Part shown: one piece after another, positions 4,913-5,247 of the stretch
How the letters are laid out: each line of letters begins with the position of its first letter
How positions within the stretch are numbered: position 1 is the first letter of the stretch
Assembly (NCBI GenBank): GCA_030616465.1
Contig: JAUWXH010000186.1
Location: 1-5,247 of the forward strand
DNA length: 5,247 bases
DNA from: Planctomycetota bacterium
GTDB lineage: Bacteria > Planctomycetota > Phycisphaerae > UBA1845 > Fen-1342
Reading direction: 5' to 3'
The notes under the pieces: model-generated
Told to the model about the DNA's origin: nothing
Databases searched by the model: none
The model's input: the letters and a program-made list of their open reading frames with translations, nothing else
Made by a program: the position numbers and the translations under genes

Positions 4913-5247
4913 CTACGGCGCGATCCCCAAACTGGCGCGTGCAAGGTCGCGGACCTTACGAGCCGTAGCGACGGCGCGGGCCGCGTCGTCGGCGTCGGCC
5001 GACGCGCCGGGATAGCGCACCTCGACCGCCAGGTCGGTCAGGGCGTTCAGTTCGTCACGCAGCGACGCCCACGCCGGCTCGAGCGGCAGCACAAGCTTGA
5101 GGATGGCCCCGAGGTCGTGTGTCTTGGGAAAGCTGATCTCCCCCTCGATCAAACGCGCTTTGAGATACTTCTCGGCACACTGCTGGGCGTGGAAAGCGGC
5201 CGCATCGTAGTTGGGAGACTGCTCGGCGCGCAGCTCGCGTTCTGCCG
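4913..5247 (-). CDS. HEPN domain protein (5' end beyond window)
   Basis: The last 110 residues of a minus-strand frame entering from the right edge. Seen: an N-terminal helix (ERELRAEQSPNYDAAAFHAQQCAEKYLKARLI) with the HAQQ-AEKYLKA signature of PF05168-type HEPN proteins, FPKTHDLGAIL, a central helix, LTDLAVEVRYPG with the conserved RYP, and a final helix (ARAVATARKVRDLARASL). Family length is about 120-140 residues, so only a few N-terminal residues are missing. Known: such HEPN proteins are usually paired with a small MNT nucleotidyltransferase, as toxin-antitoxin or nucleotide-modifying modules, or they bind nucleotides. The RX4-6H RNase motif is not visible: the Arg of RYP has no His within six residues. 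The partner, if any, would lie upstream beyond 5247; the next gene downstream is the zinc-ribbon gene, which is not a known partner. Confidence 0.88.
   Translation of the reverse strand, partial: AERELRAEQSPNYDAAAFHAQQCAEKYLKARLIEGEISFPKTHDLGAILKLVLPLEPAWASLRDELNALTDLAVEVRYPGASADADDAARAVATARKVRDLARASLGIAP

Overview
The window is GC-rich bacterial DNA. Two features point towards Planctomycetota or a related lineage: a zinc ribbon of the CPxC-YxLRGL-CPECG type that is very common there, and an exported protein with a PEP-CTERM tail, which implies an exosortase system. This placement is an inference from sequence style. There is no rRNA or housekeeping marker to confirm it, and I see no tRNA, CRISPR array, insertion sequence or transposase.

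Layout, left to right. (1) On the minus strand, running off the left edge, is a large exported protein. It has five beta-propeller repeats of exactly 41 residues, then the beta-sandwich and linker that normally precede a transglutaminase-like catalytic domain, which itself lies outside the window. (2) Divergent from it on the plus strand is a complete small gene of the thiamine-binding MTH1187/UPF0045 family. (3) Convergent with that, on the minus strand, is a PDZ-domain ORF whose frame does not stop after the domain but continues antisense across the whole thiamine-binding gene. (4) About 500 bases follow without a confident gene. They are rich in GC hairpins and hold a degenerate minus-strand stretch resembling the N-terminus of the PDZ ORF. 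(5) On the plus strand is a single-gene unit for a PEP-CTERM surface protein, with a candidate promoter, a strong ribosome binding site and a rho-independent terminator. (6) About 450 bases follow without a confident gene but with an AT-rich near-palindrome. (7) Three minus-strand genes complete the window: a stand-alone TrkA-N/RCK_N NAD-binding protein, a zinc-ribbon protein with two membrane segments, and the C-terminal part of a HEPN-domain protein cut by the right edge.

The genes do not form an obvious pathway. The recurring theme is the cell envelope: an exported propeller/transglutaminase-like protein, a possibly exported PDZ protein, an exosortase substrate and a small membrane zinc-ribbon protein. 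I found no convincing new multi-gene system. The points most worth checking are the propeller-transglutaminase architecture, the PDZ frame with no stop codon, the duplicated N-terminal motif upstream of it, and the HEPN gene, whose partner, if any, lies beyond the window.
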